From contig JAUCBJ010008427.1 of assembly GCA_032718475.1 (NCBI GenBank), positions 62,001 to 126,000 of the forward strand: a DNA stretch of 64,000 nt, given 5' to 3'. The number at the start of each line of letters is the position of its first letter. Position 1 is the first letter of the stretch. This document shows positions 53,044 through 64,000 of this stretch, piece after piece. A program made the translations under genes and the position numbers. The notes beneath the pieces were generated by a model, which was not told the origin of the DNA, ran no database searches, and saw only the letters and a list, made by a program, of their open reading frames with translations. The stretch is from Nemertoderma westbladi (lineage: Eukaryota > Xenacoelomorpha > Nemertodermatida > Nemertodermatidae).

Positions 53044-54238
53044 TGTAAAAGCTTTTGTGGGATAACTGATACGTTTGCCTTTGCTGGCCAGTTCCCCCCC
53101 AGTCGCTAAAATACTCTCAAAGGGATTTATAACTAAAATAGTGCAAGCTACCAGCTTATTGGCTGATGTGCTGTACGGAGATATCTGGGCTCAGTTTAAT
53201 CGGCCAACTAGTTTAGGGAGGTAGCCTATACCCTGCTGTCCGTGTCGGCCAATAGAATTTGCGTAGGCGTTGATTTCGACCTATCCCAGCGCTACTGAAC
53301 TGAATTTCCTATCTCACTGCTCATCCTCTGTGTTGAACGGGGCTTCGTGGAATAAGAGTTTTGGTATACTCGTATAGTAGTAGTAGTCATATGATTTTAT
53401 ATGATTCTGTTGTTGTGTTCCCATTTTCGCCATAACACCGGCTTTTTGGGAAGAACTCTAGTAAAACTGCTTAAATTATCGAAAGTATAAACTGTTACCT
53501 AATCTCACTGATTAACATACTCACTTAATTTAATTGCATTAATCATATTGTTTGTACTGTTATTTTACCGTCAGTTATTAATTGTACCTATTTGTTGATG
53601 GAAATATTGCTCTTTGGATAATACGGATAAATCACCCAAATTCCCAATTTTCTTGATACACTACAGGTTAGAGAGACCGGCTATACATAACAATTGCGAT
53701 TTATATTAATGTGGTGTGTATTGAATCCAATGTTATTTAGCAGACCCTACGTGAGTCAATTGCTGCTCTCTTTATGTGTGATCAAATATACTGACGGTCG
53801 GCAGAATAGTGTGTATGATTGTGATTGGTAACAAAGTATTTCCTAAAGAATACGCTTTATACTTCAATCATAAGCAGTATCGTTGCGTTTTAGTATAAGT
53901 CTTAGTTCTGTTTAAATAGATAAAGCGCCACGTCCTAAAGGAACTGTTAATATTTCCCGAAAGCCAATAATATCTGTCAGAGATTAATTATTAACGATCT
54001 ATCGAATAATACAGTAGGTATACACTGCAACCTTACACTGCAATAATAAAATTTAAGCATCCGAATTCAGTCTCCCGGGTGTAGATCCATCGGGTGAATG
54101 ATCGCGCATGGGCTGACTTCGGCTAGTGTTTTGCGTATTAGCATAAAATATTGTCGTATGCTAAAGTGGTTTTAATTAACTAAAAGACATATAAATTTTG
54201 GCAGGTTAAACTGCTAAAGGTCTTCAAAAGCGCGAACA
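53044..54238 (+). repeat. 3' LTR, 1195 bp
   Basis: Same length and ends as the 5' LTR. It is preceded by GGGAGCGG, a short and imperfect candidate polypurine tract, and followed by the GTCCG duplication. Confidence 0.95.
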
Positions 54239-55576
54239 GTCCGTCTCCTCGGCCATCCATTTGGTTGCTCTGACTAAATGTCGGCTCAATTTCATTTTTA
54301 TTATTGACAGATTGTTAACCTACCTGGTGCTGAGTCGGGCCTTGTAGTTGTAGTAGAGACCACCCACTGAGGCCTGAGGCATTGATACAGCACAGGCTAA
54401 TACGTAGGAAGGGAGTTAGTTGGATGCGGCTTTGTTAAAAGGAGGAGTATGCATAATAATCGGATTGTGTGTGTTATTGTGTGATTAGATAATCACTTCC
54501 CACCTTTTCCTTTGTGTAGCTTCAGTTTAGAGTCATTATGAAATGGCAACGTTCTGTATGAAAGCGTCCTAATTATAGTTCTATAGTTAGTAGCTGGGTC
54601 TGTTACAGGGCAAGAGGCAGCTATTAAATAGCGACACTCTGTCTCGAACGAGTTCGGTATACTGATGAAATTCAAATTACGCCTATTTATAATAGCTGGG
54701 TCTGAATTCCAGGGCGATAGTAACTGAAAACATTACATTATTAGGCTCTGGCTCTGTGCTAACAGAGTCGGCATATTTGGGTGATTTTATGATTATGTAA
54801 TTATTATTTATCGAGACAGGGGGTGGGGGCCTTTTACGCAAAACTCGCCTTGGCGAATTAATATCCCGCCTCAATGTTAAATTCTCAATTTAGGGAAAGG
54901 AGCAGATTGCAGTGGCACGTTATTTTAACCAAAACAATAAATTAAACATAAATTAACAGGTTACAGTTTTATTTTTGAGAGTAATCATCTGTTATTTGCG
55001 TCAAATTTCCCCTGGTGAGGGATGAATTTTTATGGCGTCCAGTTTCCCCCCCTAACTGTATTTATGAGAGCATTTATATTATAGCGTACTAAAACAGCTA
55101 AATAAAGTAGAGTACTTTTTTCAGATTTTAAATAAATTTTACGAATTAAATATATGAACTTGTTATTTTTATTACCAATCGAATAGAATAAAAGTAAATA
55201 ATAAATTAATTATTACGCTGCAAGTGCTAGCACACTGCTTATAACTTAAGTGACACGTGACAGGTAAAGGTGTGTTAATTATTAGATTAGTAAAAAATAT
55301 GTAGAAAATAATAAGTTAGGGCGTCTTACACTGCACTCTTACAGGCATGTTTACTACAGTGGCTAGTCCAGCCGTTACTACACTGGAGCCTTTCTCTCTA
55401 CCTAAGTGCCAGCATGCTGGGCTTTACTTACACTGAGCCTCTATTCACTGGCTGTGATTGACAAGCCTACGTGCCTCAAGAGTCCCTTTCATGAATACCG
55501 CAGTTTTTATTTGGCCGTTTTGGTCACTTTGTTTGCGAAAATGACCAAGTTAATGCTTATTGGGATTAGGACTGTA

Positions 55577-56774
55577 CATTTACAGTATGTATCTATTTAC
55601 CTTTTCTTTATGATGTTCCACTAGAGCTTATTTCTGCATTTAATTTATTACTATTGTTATTGACCTATTTAATCAATTCCTATATTCTCACTAACTATCG
55701 TTATATTTCTCGGACTATATCGACATTTGGTGCTGTGTTGTTGCATTAAGTTGTTTTTAAGGAGCATTAAGGTTTCCTTAATGGTGCATTAAGGACTATA
55801 TAACAGTATATGTATTTGAATCTATAATTTACTGTTGCAATTATTAGTCAATATTAAACATGCGTACATACAAACATACGGTGACTACAATTGTAGTCCT
55901 AATATGCAAATTAGTGCTAACTAATGCAATTTTTCCATGTTTGAGTATTCTAGTAATGCAGTTTATCGATTACATTTAAATAAGAAAGAATTACTTAGGC
56001 CTAATAATAATGTAGTGAAAATAATGTTCCAATAATAATACAAATATTTAAATTTAATTTGGATTGTATTTGTAAGGCAGGGTTCACAGTTCACACAAAC
56101 TCTTCACTAGGCCACCATGTTTTCATTATTATTATTTTTTTTTTTATTATTATTATTTATCTTTTATTCTCTTAAACTCCCTTTTATAAAATAATAAAAA
56201 TGGAGGCAGCTCAGTCGGGAGAGTCCAGACACAGCTGTTAATTGGTAGAGAATAAGCGTCAACTACCTTATGCTAGTTCTACTGCATAATCGTTAGTCAT
56301 TACTATTCAATACAAATAAAATCAAGACTGGGTTCTGGTTCTCTAGACTAGAATAGGCTAGGCCTATTATTATTTATAAATATTTTGTATTGAAATAGTT
56401 TAAGTAATGAAAACATACAGACATAGGTAGTGAGCAGTGCGTATCTGACTCTGACAAGTGACAATAGAATGTGCTGTACACTGCAGTGTATTTGATTTTG
56501 CACTATACTGCTATATGGTAGGCCTACCTGCTGCTGACCTGTAAAACAGATAGTGTACATACAGTCAGTACTAGTACAGTACAGTCCCTACAGAGTAGGG
56601 TTCGATCAGTGCACCCCCACCAGCAAAAATATTGCCGGTGTCAGTGTTTTTTTAAAATGATTTGCTGCTGCTCTGCTGTTCAATTCAAATTAAAGCCTAC
56701 TGCCGTACCGGTATGGCAGACAGACTGGCTAAGCTATCAGTCAGCTATAAGGCCATACTGCAGTACTGCTATAG
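55577..56774. other. AT-rich spacer, no gene seen
   Basis: Stop-dense AT-rich sequence with a T run near 56134. Palindromic TAGGCCTA and ACCGGT motifs, common in this genome, are scattered here. No ORF, TIR or RNA was supported. Confidence 0.5.
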
Positions 56775-56782
56775 CCAGATAG

Positions 56783-57638
56783 TAGGGCTCGATCGTAGCT
56801 CCGGCCTCCGGCTCCGGCCTCCGGCTCCGGCCATTTTGGCACCTCCGGCTCCGGCTCCGGTAAAAATATTGCCGGAGTTAATTTTTTAATAAAGTATTAT
56901 ATTTCGTGCATTTATTCTAATCTGAACAATTATTTACACTATACTGCTATATAGCCTAAGTACTGTCAGTACTGTAGTACAGCTTCAATAGGCCTATCCA
57001 GATATCAAGCATAATACTGCAGTATTTACTTAAAGCTGTAAAGTCAATGACTGACTGACTGTACTGCAGTACTGGTACTGCTGTACTGGACAGCTGGCTG
57101 ACTAGCAGACTATAACAGACAGACAGATAGGCCCTACTGTAAAAAATTGTAAATGCTATGCACTGCTATGATTGTACACTGTACCAGTACCACTGCAGCC
57201 ATTTACTGATGTCATGCCAGCATACCAGCATACTGTACTGCAGTACTGGTACACGTTTGGTAGGCTACCTACAGACCTACAGTACACACCTCTACCACAG
57301 TTAGACAGTTAGTGAGTTAGGCTGTTAGGTCTGTAGGTACTGTAGGTAATTTTTAGCCGTCAGCGTCAGGCCGTCTGTCCGTGATAAATTAATTACTTAA
57401 ATTTTAAATTGGAAATTCGTAAATCTATAAATTATGAAATTAATTAGACCTATAGCTCACAGCTGTACAGTATGGTTGAATATGAGCGATTGGCGAACGA
57501 TAACCATACTTTATTTTTCTTTTATAAATAATTAAATTTTTAAAATTTTTGAAAAACTCCGGCTCCGGCTCCGGCCAAATTGTCCAACTCCGGCTCCTGC
57601 TCCGGCTCCGGCCAAATCCCAACTCCGATCGAGCCCTA
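56783..57638. mobile_element. Miniature hAT-type element with GCTCCGG repeats, 856 bp
   Basis: The left end TAGGGCTCGATCGTAG and the reverse complement of the right end TAGGGCTCGATCGGAG are inverted. Just inside each end is a run of GGCTCCG-type units (56800-56870; 57557-57612) in inverted orientation. Flanks CCAGATAG and CCAGACTG match at 6 of 8, compatible with a decayed 8-bp target duplication. No transposase is present. Confidence 0.68.
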
Positions 57639-57739
57639 CCAGACTGCCAGATAGCTGTCTGACTGTTTGTCTACTGGTCTAGCAGTCTAGTGACTTGACT
57701 AGCAGACTAGTGTAGTGGTAGGCAGACAATTCTTTAAAA

Positions 57740-59100
57740 CACTACTGCACTATAGGCCTAAGTACTTTAGTATTAGTACAGCTTCAATATCAAGCATAAT
57801 ACTGCAGTACCGGTACTGCAGTATTTACTTAAAGTCAATGACTGATTGACTGTACTGCAGTAATGGTACTGCTGTACTGGCCAGCTGGCTGACTAGCAGA
57901 CTATAACAGATAGGCCCTACCAGCCTACTGTAACAGTGTAAAAAATTGTAAATGCTATGATTGTACACTGTACCACTGCAGGGATACATGACCGAACGTA
58001 ATCAGGATCGAATGTAACATAGTTATTTCGTATCGAACGTAACTGCAATTATGTTACATTGGATTCTATAACTATGTTACATTCGATCTACAAATTACTA
58101 AGCTCGAATGTAACATTGCCATTTACAAAATTTAATTAAAGGAGCCGGTTACAGAGGTGTGTTGGGGGAACCAAAACAATAAACGAAAGTTAACACATGT
58201 TACAAGATTGCAGGTCACTTAATTGTGTCTTGCAGTCGGGGAGAAGTTCAAATTTCAACGGAGTTGAAATTTAAAACTTTTTTTTTTAAATTCAGCTTTT
58301 AAGTTGTAAATTGAACTCTAAAATGGGAGGTAGAATTATATGTCAGATGCCGTCCGATCCGATCCGATCCGATCCGATGCAATTCAGCAATTATTCTAGC
58401 TACAACTGTCAGACTGCAGACTGTACAAGCCTAGCTGCTTAGGCCTACTTCTGTTTTGCCTATCACAGTTCAGCCAGTATTGGATTCCATTCCAATTCCA
58501 TATTTCAGTACCCCCTATTTCCAAACCTACTCCAAAGGTTGAATTTTAAAAAAAAGTTGAATTTTAAACCCTTCTCCAAAAGTTGAATTTTAATAAAAAG
58601 TTGAATTTTAAAAAATAAAGTTGAAATTTCAACTCAGTTGAAAATAGAACTTCTCCCCTACTGTCTTGGGTCTTTGTTTTGTACTCACTGCAGCCATTTA
58701 CTGCTGTCATGCCAGCATACTGTACTGCAGTACTGGTAGGCCCTACCCTACACGTTTGGTAGGCTACCTAAAGTACACACCTCTACCACAGTTAGACAGT
58801 TAGTGAGTTAGGTACCCTACTGTAGGTAATTTTTAGCCGTCTGTCCGTGATAAATTAATTAGGCGATTAATTAGGCCTACTTAAATTTTAAATTGAAAAT
58901 TCATAAATCTTTAAATTATGAAATTAATTAGACCTACAGTATGATTGATTATGAGCAATTTGCTAATGATAGCCATAGGCCTACTTTATTTTTTTTTTTT
59001 AAATAATTGAATTTTTAAAATTTTTGAAAAACTCCGGCTCCAGCTCCGGCCAAATTGTCCGGCTCCGGCTCCGGCCAAATCCCAACTCCGATCAGTAGGC
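57740..59100. repeat. Second copy of 56930-57630 with a small inserted element
   Basis: 57740-57980 matches 56940-57200 and 58690-59095 matches 57190-57630. They include the right-hand GGCTCCG block of the miniature element, but no full left end. About 700 bp at 57981-58690 are extra. Within these, 58237-58659 has inverted ends (GGGGAGAAGTTCAAATTTC against GGGGAGAAGTTCTATTTTC) and is probably a MITE. Confidence 0.7.
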
Positions 59101-59540
59101 TGACTGTGCATGCATCTTCTTGGGGTATGTAGTATGTAACGTTCATAGTTCATACTATAGAATAATATATATGTATTGGTGTATTATTATTGTATTTGTC
59201 TGTTTAGTTAGGCCTATATTATATTTATATATATAAAAACACTTTCTTCATTCCCAGCCTACAAGCAACCTAGAAACAAATGTATTTCAGTAATTAAACA
59301 GAAGGTTGCCTACTGCCTACGAATAGGGCTCAACAGAAGCTTCGGCTTCGGTTCGGTTCGGGCCGAAGTTTGGCGATTTCGGTTCGGTTCGGCTTCTGCA
59401 ATTGATACTGCAGAAGCCAGGAGCAAACTTTGCTAATTATTCCAAGTATTACATTGACTGATTGAGCTAAGACCAGAAGACAGTAAGACTAATCAATCTG
59501 TCCATCGTTGTACTAAATAATTTTGGGGTGCAAACGTTAA
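59101..59540. other. No gene; one GC-rich TTCGG repeat
   Basis: TAGGGCTCAACAGAAGC at 59325 is followed by TTCGGTTCGG-type units up to 59392. This resembles the left end of another miniature element of the TAGGGCT type; its right end was not found. Confidence 0.5.
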
Positions 59541-59544
59541 GCAG

Positions 59545-60050
59545 ACACTGGTGCAGAGCAGACAGTAGGTACAGACAGTGGTGCAGACAGTGGACAGTGG
59601 TGCAGACAGTGATGTAGACAGTGGTGCAGACACCTGGTGCAGACAGTGGTGCAGTCGTGCAGCCACTGGTGCAGACAGTGGTGCAGACAGTGGTGCAGAC
59701 AGTTGTGCAGGCTTTGGTACAGACAGTGGTGCAGACAGTGGTGCAGACACTGGTGCAGACAGTGTTGCAGACAGTGGTGCAGACACCTGGTGCAGACAGT
59801 GGTGCAGACACTGGTGCAGACAGTGGTGTAGACAGTGGTGCAGACACTGGTGCAGACACTGGTGCAGACGCGGACTAACAATTCCTGAGACCTTACTGTA
59901 GTTAGTCTGCACTGTCTGAACCACTGTCTGACTGTCTGCACCAGTGTCTGCACCAGTCTGCCAGTGTCTGCACCACTGCCTTCACCACTGTCTGCATCAC
60001 TGTCTGCACCACTGTCTGCACCCAGTGTCTGCACCACTGTCTGCACCAGT
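59545..60050. repeat. Inverted minisatellite (12-bp unit GTGGTGCAGACA)
   Basis: About 59545-59873 is a tandem array of GTGGTGCAGACA and GTGCAGACACTG variants. After about 40 bp the same unit continues in reverse complement (CACCACTGTCTGCACC) from about 59912 to 60050. The two arms could fold on each other. Open frames in several phases across it are a by-product of the stop-free unit. Confidence 0.88.
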
Positions 60051-60849
60051 CAGTAGGGAACATACCCTTAAATAAGCTCCAAAAGTGGGTTCTTATTTAA
60101 GGAAAATGGCTCTTATTTAGGGGTTTTTGGGCCTTTTTTGGATATTTTTTCGATATAATATGCAATAACTTGTTTCAGGAAAAAATACCGCATAATTTTA
60201 TTTTACAATGTAAAAGTTGGGTCTTTCTTGAACATAAAGCAAAAAACCAGAAAACATTTCACCGTCCGGTTTTTTTTCTACAAGCGTTTTAAAATTTCAT
60301 CAAAAATACGACTAGTTCCTAAATAATTTGAATTTGAAACTCCGGCGTTTTTATCCGAGTCTCAAGAGACTTTGAGGCGCCGTAAACGACGTACTAGTTT
60401 AAATCCAGATGTCAGAGAAAAGTTGGAGGCCCTTAAATAAGCTCCAAAAGTGGGTTCTTATTTAAGGAAAATGGCTCTTATTTAGGGGTTTTTGGGCCTT
60501 TTTTGGATATTTTTTCGACATAATATGCAATAACTTGTTTCAGTAAAAAATACCGCATAATTTTATTTCACAATATAAAAGTTGGTTCTTTCTTGAACAT
60601 AATGCAAAAAACCAGAAAACATTTCACCGTCCGGTTTTTTTTCTACAAGCGTTTTAAAATTGCATCAAAAATACGACCAGTTCCTAAATAAGAGGGATTT
60701 TTTAAATTTACCTTATTTAAGACATCGAAATTGTACACAAATACTAAAAGTCCTTAAATAAGAACTTTTTGACATGGGTTTCTTATTTAGGTATACAATT
60801 TCATTCCAAAATCTGCATACTCCTTAAATAAATTAAATATTTCTCATTT

Positions 60850-61250
60850 CTCACAGAGAGTAGAAGCAGTTCCGCGACAATAATAATATTGCTCCTCAAA
60901 AGAGGGCCCTTACTGCATCAGGGACGCGTTTTTCGACAGAGCCTCGTCAGCTGAAACAGCCAGTGCCGCTAGTCGATGGGGTTGACTTGTTGACGAGAGG
61001 CTATTATGAGGCGCAATGGGATACGCCTTGCGTATCTCCTTCTGTCAACCAATACGGGCCTCATTTCTCATATATTAAATTAAATAAATTAAATTAAATA
61101 TCCTTATATTATGTCTCTTATAACCTCGTCTCCCAGCCCCGTCCTCCTTCTGCCCTAATCTGCTTATGACAGTTATGACCTCCTACCTCCTAACCTTGAC
61201 AGGACATTGTAAGATGCAGAGATAAGGGAGCTTCTGAGCTTAATTGGATA
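60850..61250. other. Unassigned interior sequence, no gene seen
   Basis: Contains a short inverted-looking GC-rich segment (60890-61050) and AT repeats TTAAATAAATTAAATTAAAT (61078). Nothing else was supported. Confidence 0.4.
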
Positions 61251-61255
61251 GGTGC

Positions 61256-62840
61256 AAATATGCACAACGAGCAACAATGACCAACAATAAGCAACAACGA
61301 GCAACAAATGAACAATGAGTAACAAAACAACGAGCAACAACGAGTAACAACGAGCAACAATTAGCAACAACGAGTAACATTGAGCAATAATAAAGTACAA
61401 CAACGAGCAATAATGAGAAACAACGACTGAACGAGCAACAACGAGTAACAATGAGCAACTACGACTACGACGAGTAACATTGAGCAACAATGAGAAACAA
61501 CGAGCAAAAATGAGCAATAATAAAGTACAACAACGAGCAACAACGAGAAACAGCGAGCAACAATGAGGAACAACGACTGCACGAGCAATAATAAAGTACA
61601 ACAACGAGCAACAATGAGCAACAACAAGTAACAATGAGTAATAATGAGCAACAACGAGAAACAGCGAGCAACAATGAGGAACATCGACTGAACGAGCAAT
61701 AATAAAGTACAACAACGAGCAACATTGAGAAACAACGAGCAACAATCACAATGAGCAATAATAAAGTACAACAACGAGAAACAACGAGCAACAATGAGCA
61801 ATAATAAAGTACAACAACGAGCAACAATGAGCAACAACGAGAAACAGCGAGCAACAATGAGGAACAACGACTGAACGAGCAATAATAAAGTACAACAACG
61901 AGCAACAATGAGCAACAACGAGTAACATGAGTAATAATGAGCACCAACGAGCAACAATGTGCAACAATGAGCAACAACGAGAAACAGCGAGCAACAATGA
62001 GGAACATCGACTGAACGAGCAATAATAAAGTACAACAACCAGCAACATTGAGAAACAATGAGCAATAATAAAGTACAACAACGAGCCACATTGAGAAACA
62101 ACGAGCAACAATCAACAATGAGCAATAATAAAGTACAACAACGAGCAACATTGAGAAACAACGAGCAACAATGAGCAATAATAAAGTACAACAACGAGAA
62201 ACAACGAGCAACAATGAGCAATAATAAAGTACAACACCTAGAAACAACGAGCAACAATGAGCAATAATAAAGTACAACAACGAGAAACAACGACCAATAA
62301 TTAGGACATGAGGAACAACGAGTAACAATGAGCAACAATGACAATGACTAACAACGAGTAACATTGAGCAACACTGAGCAATAATAAAGAACAACAACGA
62401 GCAATAATGAGCAACAACGACTGAACGAGCAACAACGAGTTATATTAAGCAACAACGAGATATATTGAGCAACAATGAGCAATAATAAAGTACAACAACG
62501 AGCAACAATGACTGAACGAGCAACAACGAGTAATATTGAGCAACAACGAGCAATAATAAAGTACAACAACGAGAAACAACGAGCAACAATGAGGAACAAC
62601 GATTGAATGACCAATAATAAAGTGCAACAATGAGTAACAATGAGCAATAATGAGCAACAACGAGCAATAATAGAGTACAACGAGCAACAACGAGCAAAAA
62701 TAAAGTACAACTAACGAGCAACAATGAGCACCAACAAGCAACAATGACCAACAACGAGCAACAATGACCAACAATGAGCAACAATGACCAACAATGAGAA
62801 ATAATAAAGCACAACGAGCAGCATTGAGCAACAACAACGC
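61256..62840. repeat. Minisatellite of CAACAACGAGCAACAATGAG-type units, 1.6 kb
   Basis: Short units AACAACGAG, AACAATGAG and AATAATAAAGTAC alternate in a higher-order pattern of about 60-110 bp. The minus strand is open in several frames because the units lack stops; the predicted Leu/Val/Cys-rich peptides are artefacts. Composition differs sharply from the flanks. Confidence 0.9.
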
Positions 62841-62844
62841 GAAG

Positions 62845-63700
62845 CCTTAGCATATGGGTGCTATTAACGAGTTGTCTGTCGTCGTTGTAAATTTTTTATC
62901 GCTAATAACTCGGTCATTCCTTGATGAAATTAAACGAAACTTAGTATGTATGTAGTCCGTCAAAAGTTTAGAAATAATCTGAAGTTTGGTAAAAAACAAA
63001 CGAACGCAATGAGGCAAATTAAGGAGACGAGTATTGTGTTGAAGACCTCTGACTAACGAAAGACAACATGTTAGGGTAATGTTAGCCTAATGGCTGAATG
63101 GGGTGGGGCCCCTATCAGCTAGGGCTAGCTAAGGCTTTGCTCACTTCATGCTGCGCAAAGGTCCCACGAACGTGTCCCACTCTTGCCTGAGCCAGTTGAG
63201 CCAAAACGTCATCCAGTCATCATCTTTAACCTTCATAACGTCTATCAGCTGCCCAACCGAACCATCTTTGTGCCTATTGACATGACATTGACATTGGTTT
63301 TTCACTTTTTTCACACCTTTCAAGTACAACATTGTGGACAATCCATCTAAGTGGGGCGTCACACGGAGCAGAAGAGGAAATGCAGGACACAAGTTAGTTT
63401 TTCGAAACTGTGCGGCGATGTCCAGTTACTTGAGTCGTGTTTCATCGAAATACGTGACAATGTATGTGCGCTCAGATGGGCGATGGGCTATTCTTTTGAA
63501 TATCAATGGGCTATTCTATGCTACCGTGTGAGGTAAGAATGCCAGTGCTAGCAACTTCATTATGATACGATATTCTATAGAGGATTTATAGAGTGCAGTG
63601 CAACCATTGTCCTTATCCTTATCCCAACAATTAGCAATATACAGACTGACATAAATCAAAGAATTATGAAAGAAGTGTAACACATACTGTAAGGAATAAG
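62845..63700. other. Unrecognised unique sequence with an 83-codon minus-strand frame
   Basis: The minus strand at 63392-63141 encodes a peptide with KDGSVGQLIDVMKVKDDDWM and WLRQEWDTFVGPL. It looks protein-like in composition but I recognise no family, and no neighbouring exon could be found. It may be a fragment of the element's lost coding region. The rest shows no feature. Confidence 0.35.
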
Positions 63701-64000
63701 GAATATTTATTTTATTTAAGGAATGTGCAGATTTTGGAATATAATTGTATTCCTAAATAAGAAACCCCGGTCAAAAAGTTCTTATTTAGGGACTTTTAGT
63801 ATTTATGTGTACAATTTCGATATCTTAAATAAGGTAAATTTAAAAAATCCCCCTTATTTCTGTATTTAGGAACTAGTCGTATTTTTGATGCAATTTTAAA
63901 ATGCTTGTAGAAAAAAACCGGGACGGTGAAATGTTTTCTGGTTTTTTGCTTTATGTTCAAGAAAGACCCAACTTTTACATTGTGAAATAAAATTATGCGG

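Larger units (their letters stand above)
44447..54238 (+). mobile_element. LTR retroelement, 9.79 kb, Gag-like only, very young
   Basis: Two 1195-bp LTRs (44447-45641, 53044-54238) begin TGTAAAAGC and end GCGAACA. The 5-bp target duplication GTCCG is at 44442-44446 and 54239-54243, and the unoccupied site is visible in the sister element at 34073-34077. The internal region 45642-53043 holds a 2.1-kb leader with internal duplications, a 101-codon ORF and a 1417-codon ORF with zinc knuckles. No protease, RT, RNase H, integrase or envelope motif is found. It must therefore be mobilised in trans if it is mobile, as for TR-GAG/LARD-type elements. Only one LTR difference was found by eye (G44504 against A53101). 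Confidence 0.93.
44301..55574. mobile_element. TA-flanked non-autonomous DNA element, copy 2, split by the LTR element
   Basis: The left part 44301-44446 and right part 54239-55574 together form about 1.48 kb matching 33931-35511. They have the same TIR start (CAGTCCCAATCC) and flanking TA (44299-44300, 55575-55576). It lacks the long G and C runs of copy 1. The LTR element sits at its GTCCG. Confidence 0.9.
60061..64000. mobile_element. Large element bounded by inverted repeats, right arm leaves the window
   Basis: The left arm consists of two direct units of about 364 bp (starting CCCTTAAATAAGCTCC at 60066 and 60430) plus a following segment to about 60850. The reverse complement of 63713-64000 matches 60553-60850 nearly throughout. 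So the arms are at least 290 bp and probably longer beyond the window edge. The interior contains the CAACAACGAG minisatellite and about 850 bp of unrecognised sequence. No transposase is visible. The true ends and target duplication cannot be checked here. Confidence 0.72.

Noticed and set aside
44447-54238. Reading the LTR element as an endogenous retrovirus
   Set aside because: No protease, polymerase, integrase or envelope motif; only a Gag-like ORF and a small unknown ORF.
59467-60046. Several overlapping frames of 64-169 codons rich in Cys, Ala, Val and Gln
   Set aside because: Open in most phases on both strands because the 12-bp unit lacks stops; no start context or composition of a real protein.
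61173-62853. Frames of up to 327 codons rich in Leu, Val and Cys that look membrane-like
   Set aside because: Artefacts of the CAACAACGAG minisatellite read on the minus strand; two or three frames are open simultaneously.

Overview
The window reads as animal (metazoan) genomic DNA, most likely from a marine invertebrate. The evidence is an AT-rich background, intron-bearing transposase genes, a tRNA-derived SINE, RTE-type non-LTR elements and at least seven other transposable-element (TE) classes. I found no host gene, rRNA or functional tRNA. No species call is justified from sequence alone. The whole 64 kb is a nested TE landscape in which target-site duplications (TSDs) let the order of insertion be read directly.

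Layout. 1-4.0 kb: a decayed transposon ORF, a 1.69-kb repeat carrying an antisense Ty3/gypsy integrase relic, and a 5'-truncated Mutator-like transposase. 4.4-7.0 kb: a tandem array of a 460-bp unit, each unit carrying what looks like a complete type III hammerhead ribozyme. 7.7-18 kb: a mosaic of RTE 3' fragments, antisense relics of a giant Gag-like protein, a partial copy of a hAT-like transposon, a second copy of the gypsy repeat and a SINE. 18-22.4 kb: a Mutator-like element with TIRs whose two-exon transposase has two stops and an in-frame TTAA-flanked insertion. 23.8-26.2 kb: a BEL/Pao pol relic split by a foldback element. 26.4-29.9 kb: a hAT-like transposon with an intact 773-aa transposase. 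31-39 kb: a piggyBac relic split by a second hAT-like element (8-bp TSD), itself carrying a TA-flanked element, and by a non-LTR retroelement (12-bp TSD). 39-43.7 kb: two RTE copies. 44.3-55.6 kb: a second TA-flanked element split by a 9.8-kb LTR element. 55.6-64 kb: miniature inverted-repeat elements, minisatellites and foldback structures.

The most notable object is the LTR element at 44447-54238. It has 1195-bp LTRs that differ at one base by eye, TG...CA ends, a perfect 5-bp TSD and an empty paralogous site elsewhere in the window. Its only large product is an uninterrupted 1417-aa protein with CCHC zinc knuckles; no protease, reverse transcriptase, RNase H, integrase or envelope is visible. 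Immediately after the 5' LTR, 13 bases are perfectly complementary to a segment inside the LTR, suggesting Tf1-style self-priming instead of a tRNA primer. Degraded antisense relatives of the 1417-aa protein lie at 8.1-9.2 kb and 14.2-17.1 kb, so this is a repeat family. The second standout is the ribozyme-bearing satellite. The third is the hAT-like family, where two independent insertions agree on TIR start (TAGACTG) and 8-bp TSD length.
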